Counted from the stretch's first letter, positions 31,925-42,574 are shown. The stretch is 64,000 bases of DNA from Shinisaurus crocodilurus (GCA_021292165.1 JAHFWL010000118.1:1-64000); one strand, 5' to 3'. The notes: generated from the letters alone by a model not told the origin. Program-made: numbers and translations.

Positions 31925-32880
31925 GCTCTTCTTCAGCTGCATGTGTAGTAGGATCTTTTGAGCAAAAGAAGGCAAGGAAAACCAAAAGAAAAAGTTGGTG
32001 GCAGCAGAGCAACGGCCATTTCCATCACACCTATATCCATGTGCAGCTTCTCCAGCCTGGCCCCAGAGTCCGCTAGGCAGTGCCCACTAGATCCACCCAC
32101 GTACCATCAGTTTTGAAAATCAGAAGGTGGCAACCCCAGCAGCACACTTAGCAAAAAACAAAACAAAACCTTAAATCATTAGAACAAGGTCTCCTGAAAA
32201 ACAAAAGAGCACTTTTGTTACACTCCTGCATGCAAAAGGTATAATTTTAGTGTTGTTTCCAGAAGGAGCAGAAAACATAGTCATACGGCAATGAGTTAAA
32301 ATGTAACCAAATGGAGCAGCAACCTCAGATAACATCAAGAGATTACGAATATGACTTGTGAGCAAGGCAGGCGGCCAGTTTTGGGGCCAGAGACATTTAA
32401 TAAGCATTTTGCAGTTAACTTACAGTGGTATTTTGACATCAGCATTCCATGGGCGCCCTAGAGCTCAAGTAATCCAGACTAAAAACCTTACTAGAAATCC
32501 ACATTGCAAGGGATTTTCAGATCGCTTGGGTTTGTGAGATTATGAGAGTGTGAGCTAGCAAGAAGGAATGATGGAAAGCAAAAGGCATTCAGAGTGCCAG
32601 GAACTGCTCTCCCACAAACAACTGCAGGAATTTTGTCACAGTCTGCAGTGTCTTTCTCTCGGCTGCCTTCACATTTTCTCCAAGATATGTGCATATTATT
32701 CTTTATCCTGAATCTCTCATGTTTTGCTAAAAAGGGGCATAAAAGCTACCAGTCAACCCTCCCTCTCTTACCTTCATTCCCTCAGCTCTATCAAGTCCCG
32801 TCACTGGTGTGTGTGTTTTTGGTCTTCTTTTAAGTTGTTCTTCTTTTAAGTCTTCCAAGTAGGTAAAGTTCTTTCACATG
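31925..32880. other. No gene seen
   Basis: Unrecognised intronic DNA; no splice-bounded conserved frame found. Confidence 0.4.
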
Positions 32881-33425
32881 CTGAGTGCTAAATAAGACTG
32901 AAAGACTGTATTCTCCCCGAAGAGCCTGCCCGTACTTTGAGATCCTCAGGGGAAGCCCTTCTCTCGCTTCCACCACCATCATAAGCACACGGGGTGGGAA
33001 CACGGGAGAGGGCCTTCTCGGTGGCTGCCCCAGCACTCTAGAATTCCCTCCCCAGGGAGCCTAGAGTGGCGCCCTCCCTGGTAAGCTTCCGGAGGTAGGC
33101 TTCCTGTTCCAGTAGGCATTTCATAGATCTATAGAGTTGGAAGGAGCCTACAAGGCTATCATTGGGACTAGCTTGTGATGCGATGGAATGCTATGTTTTT
33201 AATTCATATTATATATATATATATATATATAATTGTTATGTATATTGTACTGTTTTAATGCTACATTTATATTTTTTTAATATTATTGATGATTTAATTC
33301 TATTTTTAACTTTTGTATTTTTCTATTTCTGTTTTAATTATATGAGTTTTAAAGGTTGTGAGCCACCTTGGGCCCTAGTGTTGGGGAAAAGGTGGGATAT
33401 AAATAAAAATAATAAATAAATAAAG
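32881..33425 (+). mobile_element. L2 LINE 3' end, interrupted by a CR1 tail
   Basis: 32985-33075 carries GAGAGGGCCTTCTCGGTGGC and CTAGAATTCCCTCCCCAGGG, the last RT codons. 33162-33425 is the 3' UTR ending GTGAGCCACCTTGGGCCC, AAGGTGGGATATAAATAAAA. An antisense CR1 tail (33119-33161, AGAGTTGGAAGGAGCCTACA) sits between them, and a (TA)n run is at 33208-33230. Confidence 0.75.
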
Positions 33426-33510
33426 ACATTTATTTATGAATTTCTCAATGCAAGAAAAGTCCTTTGTACATGCGCTTCCACAGCATAAAGTACAAGATGT
33501 TAGGTAGTCT

Positions 33511-33649
33511 AAGGGCGCAACCCTATATGCAAGTTTCGACAGAAAAACAGCCTACAACTCCCAGCATGCTCCAGCCAGCTATGCTGGCTGAGGCATGCTG
33601 GAAGTTGTAGGCCTTTTTTTCTGTCTAAACTTGCATAAGGTTGCACCTT
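33511..33649. mobile_element. Palindromic repeat family C, full copy
   Basis: AAGGGCGCAACCCTATATGC to TTGCATAAGGTTGCACCTT, with CAGCCTACAACTCCCAGCAT and GCATGCTGGAAGTTGTAGGC in the core. Confidence 0.85.
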
Positions 33650-33665
33650 AAAAGACCTACGAAAG

Positions 33666-33775
33666 CAGGGATGGGTAACGGGTGAGTCTCCATATGTTGT
33701 TGGACTGCAACTCCCATCAGCCCTCACCACTGGCCACACTGGCTGGGACTGATGGGAGTTGCAATCCAAGCACGA
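33666..33775. mobile_element. Palindromic hAT-type repeat, diverged
   Basis: CAGGGATGGGTAACGGGTGA, then TTGGACTGCAACTCCCATCA and the mirror TGATGGGAGTTGCAATCCAA around GGCCACACTGGCTGG. Outer arms are eroded. Confidence 0.65.
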
Positions 33776-34008
33776 TCAGGAGGGCGACATGATCAGGAGG
33801 GCAATTTGTTTTCCAACCTGTACTAAAGGAACCCTGTACTACAACAAGAGTTACCGCATCAAGACTGCAGGATACAAGGCTCAGATAAGCCCAAATATTA
33901 TTAGAGTCGGAGAGGTACATAGATCAATAGTAGAGCTTAAACTTGTCATTCAGAAAATCCCTGGTTTGACGCTTAGCATCTCCAATTAAAAGGATCTTGG
34001 ATAGAAAA

Positions 34009-35039
34009 AGTGGAAGACCGACAACCTGGTCTTCTGCGTGGGTTCAATGCTAAGGGGGTAGCGAGTCCTGGGGCGGGCCTTCTCCGAGGTCCCCAGCGAC
34101 TATCACCCTTAGCCCAGAACAAAGGGATAACTTACAGCCACAAAAGTATCTTTTATAAAACAAGTTTATTTACAAAATTATCTTCACAAACCCAGACACA
34201 CGCCAGCAATACAGCTTATCAGTACGGTACAAAGTAGCAAGCAAGAAGTCTCAAGGACACCGTGATTTCAGGGCTCTCAGCTAGTTAGTTCAGCTCGGGC
34301 TCCAGCAGAGGCCCGGTCAACCGCACGCTGCTAGCTGGGTTCCCGGCGGTGGTCCGGTCTACCAAAGCGGCTTGTGAGTGATTTCAGCTTGGTTTCCCGG
34401 GGGTCCGGTCAACCCAAGAAGCCAGTGATTTCAGCTTGGTTTCCCGGGGGTCCGGTCAACCCAAGCAGCCAGTGATTTCAGCTAGCTGGAGCGCGCCGGG
34501 TGCTGCTACCCGGGGCTGCCGATCCTTCGTTCCCTTACCCCAAGTATGGGGCAAGATTGCTGATCAGGTCCAACAACTCAGTTCCCTTGCGCAGGGTGTT
34601 TTATACCTTGGTGTTTCAGGTAGCCCCTCCCTCCGTAATCAGGTGGGTTGCCAATCAGGTGGGTTGCCACCCTCCCTGAGGGGCGGCCTTTTGGGTCAGG
34701 TGGGGTGACGCCTTCCCCCCGTGGGGTGGGGTCCCTTTGAAGCCACTTGCTCAATGGTCCCATCCTGTGGTGTTGAGTGGTCCTTTCTTATGGGTGCCGA
34801 AGTGTCTGCTCTGGCGAGGTATTCAAGTCTTATGTAGATGGGGCTGATATACGAGAGCATTGACAAACCTGGCGATGCTTCCTGTCTTCCCCCCTGGGGT
34901 GATTCTATGCAGATGTTGTTTGTCCCCTTTGGCCTCTGTGGAGACTGGCTGTCTCCCCCCCCCTCCCCTGGGTCTCCTTCTCCCCACCTTGGTGAGTGTG
35001 TGTGTGTCAGAAAGGGGGCTTAGGTTGGCTTTCTCCACA
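34009..35039 (-). mobile_element. Probable solo LTR (retroviral type)
   Basis: On the minus strand it starts TGTGGAGAAAGCC and ends GGTCTTCCACT, with GAAAA on both sides (34004-34008, 35040-35044). A TATAAAA box is at 34599-34605 and AATAAA at 34165-34170, giving U3 of about 435 bp, R of about 430 bp and U5 of about 140 bp. R contains three 47-bp tandem units. No gag, pol or env sequence is present. The ends are not canonical TG...CA on the right side. Confidence 0.55.
34331..34487. repeat. 47-bp tandem repeat, three units plus a partial
   Basis: Units 34331-34377, 34378-34424 and 34425-34471, then a partial. The last two are almost identical (GTGATTTCAGCTTGGTTTCC, CGGGGGTCCGGTCAACCCAA, GNAGCCA); the first is diverged. 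Confidence 0.85.
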
Positions 35040-35074
35040 GAAAATATTTCTGAATGACTGCTTGGAAAGCTTCT

Positions 35075-35230
35075 GACGGCCAGTCCAGACAGTAGCCCAT
35101 AATCCCTGACCATTGACCATACTGGCTGGGACTGACAGTTGCAGTCTAAAACATCTAGAGCAGTGTTCTCCAACCTTGGGTCCCCAGATGTTTTTGGCCT
35201 ACAACTCCCAGCATTCCCCAGCCAGCTGGC
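35075..35230. mobile_element. Two adjoining half hAT palindromes (B then A)
   Basis: 35075-35160 is a half of a B/G-type element (CATACTGGCTGGGACTGACA, AAAACATCTAGAG). At its TAGAG end begins half of family A (35161-35230, CAGTGTTCTCCAACCTTGGG to CCCAGCATTCCCCAGCCAGC). The right arm of A is missing. Confidence 0.7.
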
Positions 35231-35234
35231 CTAA

Positions 35235-35690
35235 CAGCTTCTTATTAGAGTCTGAGGTCTAGGCTACTAGAGAGAGGGCCTTCTCAGTGGTGGCTCCCCA
35301 GTTATATAAACTCGCTCCTGGAAAATCTTCCTGGTGCCAATATGGTTTTCTTTCCATCACCAAGTTAAGACTTCTTTGTTCTCCCAGGCCTTTTAAATCT
35401 CTGCTATTTTAATCCCTCTTACATGGTGGTTTTACCTCTTTTATTTCTTAGCTGGTTTTAGCTCCTTGTTGTTGTTTTTTAAATTATTATTGCATTCTAT
35501 TGAGTTGGCTTTGCATTGTATTTTTATCATGTTTTTGGCTTTTGCATTTTCTTCTGTATTTTTAACAAGTTGGTTTTACTGTTGTGTTGTGTTTAGATTT
35601 TTATATTGTATTATTGTGTTTTTAACTGTATGACACCTAGAGAACTTGTTTTCTAGGAATCGTATAAGTACAAGTAATAAATAAATTAGC
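35235..35690 (+). mobile_element. L2 LINE 3' end
   Basis: GAGAGGGCCTTCTCAGTGGT, AACTCGCTCCTGGAAAATCT and TTAAGACTTCTTTGTTCTCC mark the last RT codons; an AT-rich UTR follows to AATAAATAAATTAGC. Confidence 0.75.
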
Positions 35691-35754
35691 TAGAGTTAAT
35701 CTGAGGGATACACACAGCTAACAGGAGCTGAAGTGCAGCAAAAGTTGACAAAGG

Positions 35755-36240
35755 GCAGGTTCGCATGACACTTTAAGGCCAGGATGGCTACGTAGCCACC
35801 CTGAGCTTAAAGTTAGCCTGCCCCCCCCTGCTGTGCCCAACTAAAGATTGGGCACAGCGGGGGGTCCTGAGGCACCTCCTCCCCCCTCTCCCCCCCTTAG
35901 TCCTCCCACCAGTATCCCAGGGGACACTGTGGGAGCACCAAAGTGAGCGGAGTGGGGATGACAGCTGCTGAAAAGTGCCCAAGCAGCACTTCGGGGTAGC
36001 TGTAAGAGGCTCCCCAGCAGCGGCAGGGATGAGCTGCTTAGTGCTGGGCTTCCTCTCGAGGAAGCCCAGCACTAGGTGGCTTGTACCCGTCGCTGTCGGG
36101 ACACCTCTCACAGCTGCCCCAAAGTGCCGCTTTGGCACTTGCTGAAGGGACAACTGGCAAGAAAATGTGGTTTCCATTTTCTGTGGATAACTAGGCGGCT
36201 AAGGAGGCATCCAGACAGGAGTGATGACATCAGCAACCCT
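35755..36240. repeat. GC-rich repeat-like block with a 15-bp hairpin
   Basis: Begins GGCAGGTTCGCATGACACTT, a start similar to family E and to the block at 39811. AGTGCTGGGCTTCCT (36040-36054) and AGGAAGCCCAGCACT (36059-36073) are a perfect stem with loop CTCG. The 129-aa minus-strand frame is a by-product of composition. Confidence 0.5.
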
Positions 36241-37057
36241 CTTCTGCCAAGTGAATCTCCCATCACACAGCATTGCACTGTGAGCCAGTGTGGCCAGTTC
36301 TGGCAGTTTTTGTATATTCCCCACCCCCTTTGCCTTTGGCCTTGGCCCTCCACTGGAATGCGGCCCAAGAAGAGCTTCTCTGAAATTGAATTCAGCCCTC
36401 GAGCTGAAAGAAGTTCCCTGCCCCTGGGATAAAGGGTGGGTAATGTGCTGGCTTGTGGACTAAATCCAGCAGCTCCTAAATTACACTGGTGTGGACAGGT
36501 TGCTGCCCATACTAGTGTTTATTTCAAATAAGTGTTCCAGGCCCGTGGACTTCAGTGTGGAGGCTTTTAATAATGAGATGATAAATATACTAAAGCACTG
36601 GAAACAAGCAGGCTTTTTATAAAGGCCAAATCATTATACTTTTCCAACTCCTATAATTTAGGAGGCAGAGTATCAAGATTTTTCATGGTCTGACCTGAGT
36701 TCATAATGGTCCGTGTAACAATTTCTCAGCAAGGAAAAAAAAATACTGCAGAGCAAGCTCAACATGCTCACCGACTGTAATCTCACATCCTTGGTGTTCA
36801 TGAAACTGGCATCCAGAGCCTTAATTATATGCAATTAAAGCATGCAAACTTGTTCCAGGGCAGCCCACAATATCTTCTCTAGCGTGGCCCTTTAGAGACT
36901 GAATAAGTTGTTCACATCCAGCCCAGTTAGGCTGACAGTCTAAGTTTTAAAAAAACAAATCATAGTTTAAACCAAAATTTTGTCAAGGTGGGGTAAAACA
37001 TTTTCACACAGTTTTACACATAAGGAAAAGAACAGTGTGTTTCAGCTGAGAGAAAGA
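36241..37057. other. No gene seen
   Basis: Unrecognised intronic DNA. Confidence 0.4.
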
Positions 37058-37290
37058 GAGCCTCTGTGGCATAGCGGTTAGACTGGGGCTCAGGAGATCT
37101 GGATTCTAGTTCCCATTTGGTCATGAAGCTCACTGGGTGACTTTGGGCCAGTCACTGACTCCCAGCCTAACCTACCTCACAAGGTTGTTGTGAGGATTAA
37201 AATGGAAAGGAAGAGGAGGATTATGTAAGCCTCCTTGGGTTCCTTGCAGGAAAAAAGGCGGGATATAAATATAATTAATACATTTATTTT
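37058..37290 (+). mobile_element. tRNA-type SINE with L2-like tail
   Basis: GAGCCTCTGTGGCATAGCGG, GATTCTAGTTCCC, TGGGTGACTTTGGGCCAGTC, TTATGTAAGCCTCCTTGGG, AAGGCGGGATATAAATATAA. Confidence 0.88.
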
Positions 37291-37390
37291 TTTTAAATGT
37301 GCACACAAATGCTACATCTTTTGCTTGCTTTTTGAATACAGAGCCATGCCTGTTGACGAACGCATGTGTTCCATGTGCTCCATTACCACT

Positions 37391-37606
37391 GAGAACCAGC
37401 ATGGCGTAGTGGTTCAAGTGCTGGACTTGGACTCAGGAGATCCGGGTTCTAGTCCACACTTGGCCATGAAGCTCCCTGGGCGACTTTGGGCCAGTCACTG
37501 ACTCTTAGCCTAACCTACCTCACAGGGTTGTTGTGAGGAAAAAATAGAGATGGGGGGGAGGAGGATGATTATGTAAGCCGCCTTGGGTGCCTTGCAAGAG
37601 AAAAGC
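37391..37606 (+). mobile_element. tRNA-type SINE with L2-like tail
   Basis: AGAACCAGCATGGCGTAGTG, GGTTCTAGTCCACAC, GGGCGACTTTGGGCCAGTCA, GTAAGCCGCCTTGGGTGCCT. It lies about 100 bp from another copy in the same orientation. Confidence 0.88.
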
Positions 37607-37627
37607 TCTTGCACTGTGTGTTCAGGG

Positions 37628-37762
37628 CAGGGGTGAGCAACTGGTGACCCTCCAGATGTTTCGGCCTAGAATGCCCATCTCCCCTGCCAGCCTAGCCAAC
37701 AGTGAGGAATGATGGGAATCATAGTCCAACACATCTAGAGGGCCACAAGTCGCCCACCTCTG
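37628..37762. mobile_element. Palindromic hAT MITE, family G
   Basis: CAGGGGTGAGCAACTGGTGA to CAAGTCGCCCACCTCTG. Flanks GTTCAGGG (37620-37627) and GTTTAGGG (37763-37770) match at seven of eight. Confidence 0.85.
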
Positions 37763-38106
37763 GTTTAGGGAGAGTCCCCAGGGGGGTGGAAACCTAAACC
37801 CACCACTCAAACCATATTTGATCGGTGGTTGTGGGGAAAGGGACAAGGCTTTCTGGGGAGCACCAAGGATTGGGACCCTGGGCCTAAAGTTCCCTACCCC
37901 TGCATTAGCCATTCTAAAACAACTGCAGGCTGGCTGCACATCAGAGCTTGCAATCGTGTGACCTCTATCAGATTTTTGTAGCCTCATGCAAAGACAGATA
38001 ACCAATGTTATAGGCAATATTTTAAATAATAATAATAATAAAGGGAGAAAAACTTGCATCCGAGGCCTTGACCTATGCACATGTGGTAGTAGGTCACTGC
38101 ACGTAC

Positions 38107-38152
38107 ATAGAATCATAGAAAAGTAGAGTTGGAAGGGGGCCATAAGGCCATC
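38107..38152 (-). mobile_element. CR1 3' tail fragment
   Basis: ATAGAATCATAGAAAAGTAG then AGTTGGAAGGGGGCCATAAG. Confidence 0.8.
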
Positions 38153-38307
38153 TCAGAGTCTTATTTCCACAGACTGAAAAGCCCAAAACAGGAACTGAAG
38201 CTGTGGGCATGCAGCCCCAGCGAGATTGCCTGTGGCAATGTCTACCATGCAGATGATTGACATGAGGGGAGCTGGAGGGCTAGATTCATCCTCTCCACTC
38301 ACAGGAG

Positions 38308-38490
38308 CACGGGAAACTGCCTTATACCAAGTCAGACCCGTGGTCCATCTAGTCCAGCACTGTCGACGCTGAATGGCAGCGGCTCTCCAGGATTTCAGGC
38401 AGGATTCTTTCCTAGCCCTACGTGGAGAAGCCGGGGGTTCGAACCTGGGACCTTCTGCATGCAAAGCAGGTGCGCTACCACTCCCTCCCC
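38308..38490 (-). mobile_element. tRNA-derived SINE
   Basis: Antisense: AAACTGCCTTATACCAAGTC, CGTGGTCCATCTAGTCCAGC, TGGCAGCGGCTCTCCAGG, GGTTCGAACCTGGGACC, TTCTGCATGCAAAGCAGGTG. Confidence 0.88.
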
Positions 38491-38829
38491 TATTCAACTG
38501 TCCTGAACAGGTAATCAGAACTATCCCAGTGTGGGTGTCACTAACATATGTGCAGCCTCAGCTTCTGAACTGGCCTCGTCCACCCAGGAAGTTAATATAC
38601 AGCACTGTGTGCACAGTTCCTCATCTAGGTGGAGAAACACCAGGTATGGCCCAAGCAGGATCGGGGTGACAGATCTCCTTCAGAGAAAGCTTACTGACTG
38701 AAACAAAGCATACCAGACCATTCAACAAAAAAGCTTTTCCTATTGATTTGCTTCCATTGCATTCTCCAGTGACCAGAGGATGACTTTTGGTATAGCTACC
38801 CTACAAAGTGAAATCAGTTTTATGTTATT

Positions 38830-39790
38830 TTTATTTATCTATTTATCTATTTATTTATTTATTTATTTATTGAGTGTACTTTTAAGCAACTCAATAGCCA
38901 AAGTTCTCTGGGTGGTATACAATATATTATAAACATACAGGACAAACATTAAAATAAAAAAAATAAAATCAGTGCAGAATAAGATAAAAACCAGCAGCAA
39001 AAAATAAAACCATTTCAACATCTTAAAGCAGCAGCAGGATACAATACTAAGGGCGCAATCCTATTGGGATTGGATTGGAATGCCCTTAAGCCCCGAACTC
39101 AGAGTCTTATGGGCATCCAATGCAGAGCGGGAGGAGCAGCGGAGGTGAACTTCGCCTCCCTGTCCTCCCGCTCTGCGTTTTCACTAGACGGGCTTTTTCG
39201 CCCATCTAGCTGGAGTGTTTGGAGAGGGAGGGAAGGAGGCTGGAGAGGCTGCAGGATACCTCCTATCTTGGCTGTGCCAGTCTTCTCCCCTCCCTGCCCC
39301 CTTTCACCCCTCTCCAAGGTCACTTTCCCGACCTCAAAGACCAGCTGGCACAAGAAGTGGGGTGGAGCTCCGATTCCCAGCTCTGAGGTCGGGACACTTT
39401 CTCCAACCTCGGATGTGGGAATCCAATAAATCCTATGACCCCCTCAGACACTGTCTAAGGGCCAAAGGACCATTCCCTAAAAGCACTAAAAACAGTTCTT
39501 AAAATGGCTGGGAAAGTAAAAAGATTCACCTGGCACCAGAAAGACCATAACCCAGGTGCCAGGCCAGCCTCCCTGGGGAGAGCATTCTACAAACGGGATG
39601 CCCACCACTGAAAAAGCCCTGTCTCTTGTAGCCACCCATTTGGCAGGGGCACCTAGAGGAGGGCCTCAGATGATGATCTCAATGTCCAGGCAGGTGAATA
39701 TGGGAGGAGATGCTCCTTCAGGTAACCTGGTCCTAAGCCATTTAGGCCTTTAAAGGTTAAAACCAGCACTTTGAATTGAGTCTTTTAACT
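38830..39790 (-). mobile_element. L2-type LINE 3' end, split by family D
   Basis: 38830-39048 is the tail (ATTTATTTATTGAGTGTACT, TCTCTGGGTGGTATACAA). 39481-39790 continues with AAAGATTCACCTGGCACC, GGGGAGAGCATTCTACAAAC, AGGCCTTTAAAGGTTAAAAC. The same order, uninterrupted, is seen at 25450-25940. Confidence 0.75.
39049..39480. mobile_element. GC-rich dispersed repeat, family D, copy 2
   Basis: AAGGGCGCAATCCTATTGGG, TTATGGGCATCCAATGCAGA, GCGGGAGGAGCAGCGGAGG, TCTCCAACCTCGGATGTGGG, AATCCAATAAATCCTATGAC, CACTGTCTAAGGGCC. It interrupts an L2 end, which shows it moved. It encodes no recognisable protein. Confidence 0.7.
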
Positions 39791-39810
39791 ATCACAGCTT
39801 CCACCCTAAG

Positions 39811-40255
39811 GGCGTGTTCGCACGACACGGGAACCGTGGGGGAGCAGAAGTCCCCCACGGTTCCCATGCCGTACAAATGCCAACCGGGGGTGCCCCCGCG
39901 GGACAGCCATGCGTGGGACAGCCACGCGTGGGACGCACGCAAAGTGACCATGGTCGGTAGAGGGGTAAGCCCCTACCGCATGTGGCCACCCTGCCGCGCG
40001 AACAGCGGGCGACCATACAGAGGCGGCCGTACAGAGCTGCGGCCGCTCCATCCTGTAGGGACAAACGGCCCCTCTGGGCATCCCGAGCCCCCGCCCCCTA
40101 GCGCCGGGAGGCCCGCACTGCATTGTGGGGACTGCCGGCTCCACCGGGGTCTGCCCACGCACGCGGGGCGCAGGTCGTCTGCGGTGCCCCGTCGGACCCT
40201 GCGGACGGCCCCGTGGTGCCTCCCCCACTCGCAGCCTGGGTCGTGCAAACCAGCC
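39811..40255. repeat. CpG-rich transposon-like block
   Basis: About 445 bp with many CpGs, far from the promoter. GTTCGCACGACAC on the left and the complement of GGGTCGTGCAAAC on the right match at 11 of 13 positions. A perfect 15-bp stem GGGAACCGTGGGGGA / TCCCCCACGGTTCCC sits at 39829-39865. The 168-aa, 140-aa and 91-aa frames overlap on both strands and lack known domains. An alternative SYTL2 promoter is possible but less likely. Confidence 0.5.
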
Positions 40256-40890
40256 CGAAGACTCCTCAGAAATACAGCTTGATGTGAGGTGTTAAGAATG
40301 CTCTGCTAGCCCTCCACCCATGCATCCAGAGAAAGACAGTTTCAAGGTTCCCTAAGGGAAGAACTACTAAACCAGTTTATGTCTATAGTGTAGATATGCT
40401 CTTAAGGTAAAATTACTCTATATTCGCTCAAGCCTTCTGGAGAGGAGCAATTAAGAAGATAGGATACTGTTCTGGAAATATAATACCTTCTTTGTTATGG
40501 GGAAGAGAATTCAGTAAAAGAACCGCATAGAAGCTACCATTTCACACTCAATTTTGTGTTTTTTCCTGTTAAATCAATTTTACCAGTGTTTTGCATAATG
40601 ATAGCATAAGAGTAAAGGTGGCCAGAGAGAAAAGCCAACATGCTACCAGTCAAAATGCATTATGTACATACCTATTCTGTCTTTTCCCCCTCAACAGATA
40701 CTTTTTTTGAAAAATTACGTACATAGAAAGGGTAGACAACGCGGGAGGGTTACAAACGGAAGTGGATGTCATCTGAGCCCTGCGTAAAATTTCATGAATG
40801 AGGCGGGGCAGTTGCAGAATAAAAGCTTTGCGTGGAAGCACCCTAAAAGTTTGGTCAGAGGAATGCTTAAAAGGCGGGGGAGGGGGATGA
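40256..40890. other. No gene seen
   Basis: Unrecognised intronic DNA. Confidence 0.4.
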
Positions 40891-40980
40891 TAAGGCTGCA
40901 ATCCTAAGCACACTTAGTAAAACCCACTGAACTCTGTGGGATGCCTCTGAGTGAACATGCTCAGGATGGCACAGTAAGAA
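40891..40980. repeat. Short interspersed repeat, family H
   Basis: AAGGCTGCAATCCTAAGCAC, CCACTGAACTCTGTGGGAT, GAGTGAACATGCTCAGGATG. This resembles a very common squamate repeat with GCAATCCTA ends and a TGAACTCTGTGGG centre; copy is diverged. Confidence 0.65.
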
Positions 40981-41183
40981 TTTGAGAGTTTGGGAGAAGA
41001 CCACAGGCACTTCATTTTGGTGTTGCCACAAGCATTGTTGAATACGCAGAAGTTGACATTTTAACAGATTGTGTACAGTAGGGCAGTGTTGCACCTAGCC
41101 ACTAAAGAAATAAGTGACATCCTATTTTACATCTGGAAGGGTAAACAAAGGAAGTCCTTCCAAAAGGAGAGCCAACCTTTATG

Positions 41184-41265
41184 CTTAGTTTCCTGCATTG
41201 AGCAGGGGGTTGGACTCGATAGCCTTGTAGGCTCCTTCCAACTCTATGATCTATGAATCTATGAG
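41184..41265 (+). mobile_element. CR1 or 5S-SINE 3' tail
   Basis: TTAGTTTCCTGCATTGAGCA, GGACTCGATAGCCTTGTAGG, then ATCTATGA units. The 5S head is absent; TTTCTATGATTCTATGATC recurs at about 41292-41310. Confidence 0.85.
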
Positions 41266-42172
41266 GTCACATCTCATTTTCACTACCAATCATTTTCTAT
41301 GATTCTATGATCTCACATACATCCCTTGCCAAAGACTCCAGACAGTTAAACATGTCAGGGCATGAAAAGTGCCTTTGAAGTTGACTGACAAAAACAAATA
41401 GCAACTGAGTTACAGAGATAAAGAAGCAGGAAAGTAGAGTTATGATGATAGGTTTCTCTCCCCCCACCCCACCCGAAATACGATAGGTTTATCACTCATG
41501 ATGAATCTAAGGAGGAAGAAATTCTGCTTTGTATCTCCCACTGGCACTCTTGTTTCTCACAAAACAGTTGTAACACAAGCACTCAGATAAGCATAGACTT
41601 CCTGCTCATTCCCCAGAATCTTACACAGCCAACAATATATTTACCATTTGCGCCAGGACTTCCTTAGGATTCTTAAGAGATGTCATTCCTGCAACAAGTT
41701 CCTCTACTGCTTCCTCTCTAGAATCAGAGTCTTTCCACTTGGTTTAATTAGTCATTGCAGAGTTCACATACAGGTTAAATACAAAAAAAAAAGAAGACAA
41801 ATGGGCAGCCAGAGACAGGTTTCATCTGATAAGACACTCTCTCACGCAAGCAGCACTGGCCCAAGACGTTTTGCTGCCCGAGGTCAGCAAGATGGAACCC
41901 CGTCCCTATTCCATACAGAAGCCAACTGAACTGGCAGTTGAATCTTACTTCAACACTAGGAATGGGACAGCATCCTCCACTAGTTAGGAGAGTTTAGGAG
42001 TGCAAGGTAGGCCATGTGACACACACAGTTCTGTCCTCCAACAACTCACTGCCACTCCCCGCCCCCCCAGCATTTGCTGCCTGAGGCAACTGCCTCACTC
42101 TGCCTAATAGTAGGGTCGGCCCTCCACACAAGAGTGTATGAATGCTACAGCTTGTTCAGATTTTTAATGAGA
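41266..42172. other. No confident gene; one doubtful exon-like frame
   Basis: 41645-41717 on the minus strand is flanked by CTAG and GTAAAT and reads EEAVEELVAGMTSLKNPKEV, but a frame of this length is expected by chance. The rest is unrecognised. Confidence 0.35.
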
Positions 42173-42180
42173 GATTAGCC

Positions 42181-42314
42181 CAGCCTTCCCCAACCCGGTG
42201 CCGTCCAGATGTATTGGACTACAACTCCCAGAATTCACCAGCCATCCATGCTGGCTGGGGGTGCTCAGCATTGTGGTCCAACACATCTGGAGGACACAAG
42301 GCTGGGGAAGGCAG
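42181..42314. mobile_element. Palindromic hAT MITE, family B
   Basis: CAGCCTTCCCCAACCCGGTG to GCTGGGGAAGGCAG. Contains GGACTACAACTCCCAGAATT, the closest match in the window to the ZNF143 consensus. 5' flank GATTAGCC resembles ATCATAGCC downstream. Confidence 0.8.
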
Positions 42315-42438
42315 GATCATAGCCCAACTCATTCAACAAACTAGCTCTTAATAAAATTTATTAAGGCTACACACACTGCACATTTGCCCACCCATTGACC
42401 ATAATCTACGTTAGCTACAGGCTACCAAGCCTCTAGAA

Positions 42439-42574
42439 CAGTGTTCTCCAACCTTGGGTCCCCAGATGTTTTTGGCCTACAACTCCCAGCATGCCCCAGC
42501 CAGCTACGATGGCTGGGGCATGCTGGGAGTTGTAGGCCAAAAAACATCTGGGGACCCAAGGTTGGAGAACACTG
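42439..42574. mobile_element. Palindromic hAT MITE, family A
   Basis: 136 bp, nearly perfect palindrome from CAGTGTTCTCCAACCTTGGG to GTTGGAGAACACTG. Perfect duplication CTCTAGAA (42431-42438, 42575-42582). Confidence 0.95.

Noticed and set aside
34331..34487. CRISPR-like array
   Set aside because: The 47-bp units are adjoining without spacers, and the window is vertebrate DNA.
39776..40282. Overlapping 168-, 140- and 91-codon frames on both strands at 40 kb
   Set aside because: The frames are open because the block is CpG-rich; residues are Arg/Pro/Gly/Ala-rich with no domain.
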